A stretch of DNA of 6,908 nucleotides from M55B111 sp964614065 (GTDB lineage: Bacteria > Bipolaricaulota > Bipolaricaulia > M55B111), in the NCBI GenBank assembly GCA_964614065.1, contig CAZTJJ010000087.1, positions 1-6,908 on the forward strand, in the 5' to 3' direction. How positions within the stretch are numbered: position 1 is the first letter of the stretch; each line of letters starts with the position of its first letter. The notes under the pieces were generated by a model that was not told where the DNA came from, ran no database searches, and saw only the letters and a program-made list of their open reading frames with translations. Positions 5,246 to 6,908 of the stretch are shown piece by piece. A program made the translations under genes and the position numbers.

Positions 5246-6343
5246 CTATAATGAGAAGGCTTCTTCCCTCAGTCCTCTACCTTGAACTCGAATTCCGCTT
5301 TTTTGGGTGATTTTACCTGAAATCTGAGAAGGGATGTCGAATTCACTCATTACTTTTTTTACTTTTTCCGGTTCGGGTGTCACTATTAACATACATTGCC
5401 CCATGTTCCAGGTCTTGTAAGCCTCCTTATCCTCTATTGGTCCTAACTTCTGGAGTTGAAGAAACTCTTCCTGTGGAGCGAAGAGATTATCGATAGAAGC
5501 GCCCATACCTTCGGGCAGGATTCGATCAAGGTTGGATAATCCACCTCCTGTTATGTGCACTATTCCGGTAACTTTTGCTCTTGGGTTTTCTCTATACGAG
5601 CCATTTAAACTGACCAGAGCCGGGGTGCAGATCCGCGAGGGTGTTAACAATATATCTCCCCAGTTAATACCCTCTTTAAAAGTTTTCTCGTGCCATTTGT
5701 TTCCGAAATGCTGCGTACAAATCTTTCTGGCCAGGGTAAGCCCGTTAGATCTGATTCCTCTGCTACGCAGGGCTACGATTGATTGATCCGGAGCAATGCT
5801 CGATCCGTTGATTTGCTTGTTTACCTCAAGCAAGCCCAGCAAATCTCCATTCCAGATGTAGGGATTGGAATATCCTTTGACCTGATCGGGTAACTCGGCT
5901 ATTTCACCGCCGACCATGGAAATATTTGCGATTTTGCAGGCTTTTACCAAGCCTTCCATTAACCGAGTTACGAGCTCTGGCTGTGCATGGTGGGAATCGA
6001 TTGTATTCGTTCCCGCAATCGGTATTGCGCCTATCGAAGAGGTATCATCTGCCAACATTGCCACCAAGTCGTACCCCAGCGTGTGGTGCTTGTTCATGCG
6101 CTGGGCTACTATTGCCTTACTACCGACTCCGTCCGAGTTTTTGACCAGGTAACTGCCTTTGATCTCCTCAATGATTTGAAGAGGACCTGAAAACCCACCT
6201 TCTAATGTTTCGGGTGTCACCAGGTCTATATTCTGGTTGCAAAAGGTTTGTTGGCAAGCTTGGTAAGCAATTTGTGAGCACTCGTCTCCTAGCTTTACGT
6301 CTACACCGGACTCTTTGTAGTTATGATAGTTTTTTTTAGCCAA
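5246..6343 (-). CDS. purM: Phosphoribosylformylglycinamidine cyclo-ligase (AIR synthetase)
   Basis: Closes the imidazole ring: FGAM plus ATP to AIR. It is 365 residues long, slightly above the usual 340-350. Motifs in order are YKESGVDV (9-16), SDGVGSK (70-76, usual DGVGTK), GGEIAELP (145-152), SRGIRSNGLTLAR (194-206), LLTPSRI (232-238), HITGGGLSNLDRILP (263-277) and TWNMG (311-315). Between residues 17 and 50 it carries a segment (CSQIAYQACQQTF and following) longer than in E. coli PurM and similar, as I remember, to PurM of candidate-phyla bacteria. The start is TTG 6343, 9 nt after GGTGA on the minus strand; no in-frame ATG lies near, and the conserved YKxxGVD motif would otherwise be lost. 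It overlaps the purQ stop by 8 bp (TTGGCTAA), implying coupled translation. A run of eight A follows the start. The product AIR is the substrate of PurE, encoded nearby. Confidence 0.96.
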   Translation of the reverse strand: MAKKNYHNYKESGVDVKLGDECSQIAYQACQQTFCNQNIDLVTPETLEGGFSGPLQIIEEIKGSYLVKNSDGVGSKAIVAQRMNKHHTLGYDLVAMLADDTSSIGAIPIAGTNTIDSHHAQPELVTRLMEGLVKACKIANISMVGGEIAELPDQVKGYSNPYIWNGDLLGLLEVNKQINGSSIAPDQSIVALRSRGIRSNGLTLARKICTQHFGNKWHEKTFKEGINWGDILLTPSRICTPALVSLNGSYRENPRAKVTGIVHITGGGLSNLDRILPEGMGASIDNLFAPQEEFLQLQKLGPIEDKEAYKTWNMGQCMLIVTPEPEKVKKVMSEFDIPSQISGKITQKSGIRVQGRGLREEAFSL

Positions 6344-6908
6344 TGTTTTCAGTCACCAGAAAGTTAACTGCGTTTTTAAATAGCCTGAGGCCGTTGTTCT
6401 CATAGTTGATTTCTCCGGATCGTCTTTTCATTAACCAGTCAGGATCCTGGAGTGGATGTACGAAAGCCTCCGGATGGGGCATAAGACCAAGAATCCTTCC
6501 AGTGTTATCACAAATTCCGGCAATGTCCAGCTCGGATCCGTTGGGATTTAGGGGAAATTCACCCTCTGCCAGGTCTCCGTGGTGGTCTGCGTACTGCATA
6601 CCTACCTGATCGTTGTTGTGTAAATCCTCGAGGTGATCCTTGCTAGCTACAAATCTTCCTTCTGCGTGACGTATTGGAAGTCTCAATTGATGTATTCCTC
6701 GTAAATAAACGGGACAGGCGTCTTTGTTGACCTTAACCGTGACCCATCTGTCGATAAATCTACCTGTTTTGTTTTCGGTCAAAGTATATCTTTGTGAATC
6801 GTTGACATCCGGAAGCAGTGGATATTTTAGCAGAACCTGAAACCCGTTACATATTCCAAGCACCAGTTTTCCCTGATTGATGAAGGTTTTCAGTTCTGCG
6901 TCCAGGTG
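6336..6908 (-). CDS. purQ: Phosphoribosylformylglycinamidine synthase glutaminase subunit, partial (5' end outside window)
   Basis: Supplies ammonia from glutamine to the PurL synthetase for FGAR to FGAM. The last 190 residues are present; the frame is open to the window edge, so the true start lies beyond it. The GTG codon at 6863 lies within the conserved nucleophile region and is not a start. The class I amidotransferase nucleophile is the Cys of VLGICNGFQ (visible residue 20), and the His and Glu of LMPHPEAF (visible 145 and 147) complete the triad. RHAEGRF (80-86), NPNGS (121-125) and IAGICD (129-134) are also typical. The C-terminus is longer than in short PurQ and resembles the roughly 260-residue bacterial form. 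It could in principle be the C-terminal domain of a fused PurL, but GICNGFQ is the PurQ-type sequence. purM follows with an 8-bp overlap. Confidence 0.92.
   Translation of the reverse strand, partial: HLDAELKTFINQGKLVLGICNGFQVLLKYPLLPDVNDSQRYTLTENKTGRFIDRWVTVKVNKDACPVYLRGIHQLRLPIRHAEGRFVASKDHLEDLHNNDQVGMQYADHHGDLAEGEFPLNPNGSELDIAGICDNTGRILGLMPHPEAFVHPLQDPDWLMKRRSGEINYENNGLRLFKNAVNFLVTENIG
6353..6357 (-). promoter_or_regulatory. Ribosome-binding site of purM, inside purQ
   Basis: GGTGA on the minus strand lies in the last codons of purQ and ends 9 nt before TTG 6343. It is a modest site but supports the non-ATG start of purM. Confidence 0.4.

Overview
The window is a chromosomal stretch with moderate-to-low GC. 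It holds one membrane-channel gene and a compact block of six de novo purine biosynthesis genes. From left to right these are: an MscS-family mechanosensitive channel (minus strand); a 464-bp intergenic region; purF (plus); an overlapping purC-purE pair (minus); a 254-bp divergent regulatory region between purC and a purN-like formyltransferase gene (plus); and purM preceded by the 3' part of purQ (both minus), with purQ running off the right edge. Most genes use Shine-Dalgarno starts. Three starts were settled from ribosome-binding sites: ATG 884 for mscS, ATG 4186 for purC and TTG 6343 for purM.

Together the genes cover PRPP to phosphoribosylamine (PurF), GAR to FGAR (PurN-like), FGAR to FGAM (PurQ glutaminase subunit, whose synthetase partner PurL is not in the window), FGAM to AIR (PurM), AIR to CAIR (PurE) and CAIR to SAICAR (PurC). 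PurD, PurL/PurS, PurK, PurB and the last two IMP-forming steps are not here. PurE has the signature of the class II enzyme (the type found in animal PAICS and Treponema), which uses CO2 directly and needs no PurK. It lies downstream of purC and overlaps it, in the same order as the two domains of animal PAICS.

The organism is uncertain. From memory, PurF and the long PurC look most like haloarchaeal proteins, while PurM and PurQ look more like versions seen in candidate-phyla (Patescibacteria-type) or other bacteria. Plausible sigma-70-like promoters before purF and purN favour a bacterium, possibly from an uncultivated lineage, but an archaeon is not excluded. No search was possible.

The genes alternate in strand and are tightly packed tail to tail (8-bp overlap of purF/purE, 13-bp gap of purN/purM), so opposing transcripts probably run into each other. 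I see no mobile element, CRISPR array, RNA gene or defence system. The points worth a second look are the class II PurE/PurC coupling, the divergent PurN-like enzyme, the strand architecture, a 10-nt G/C homopolymer next to a possible channel promoter, and small mirrored motifs in the purC/purN divergent region.
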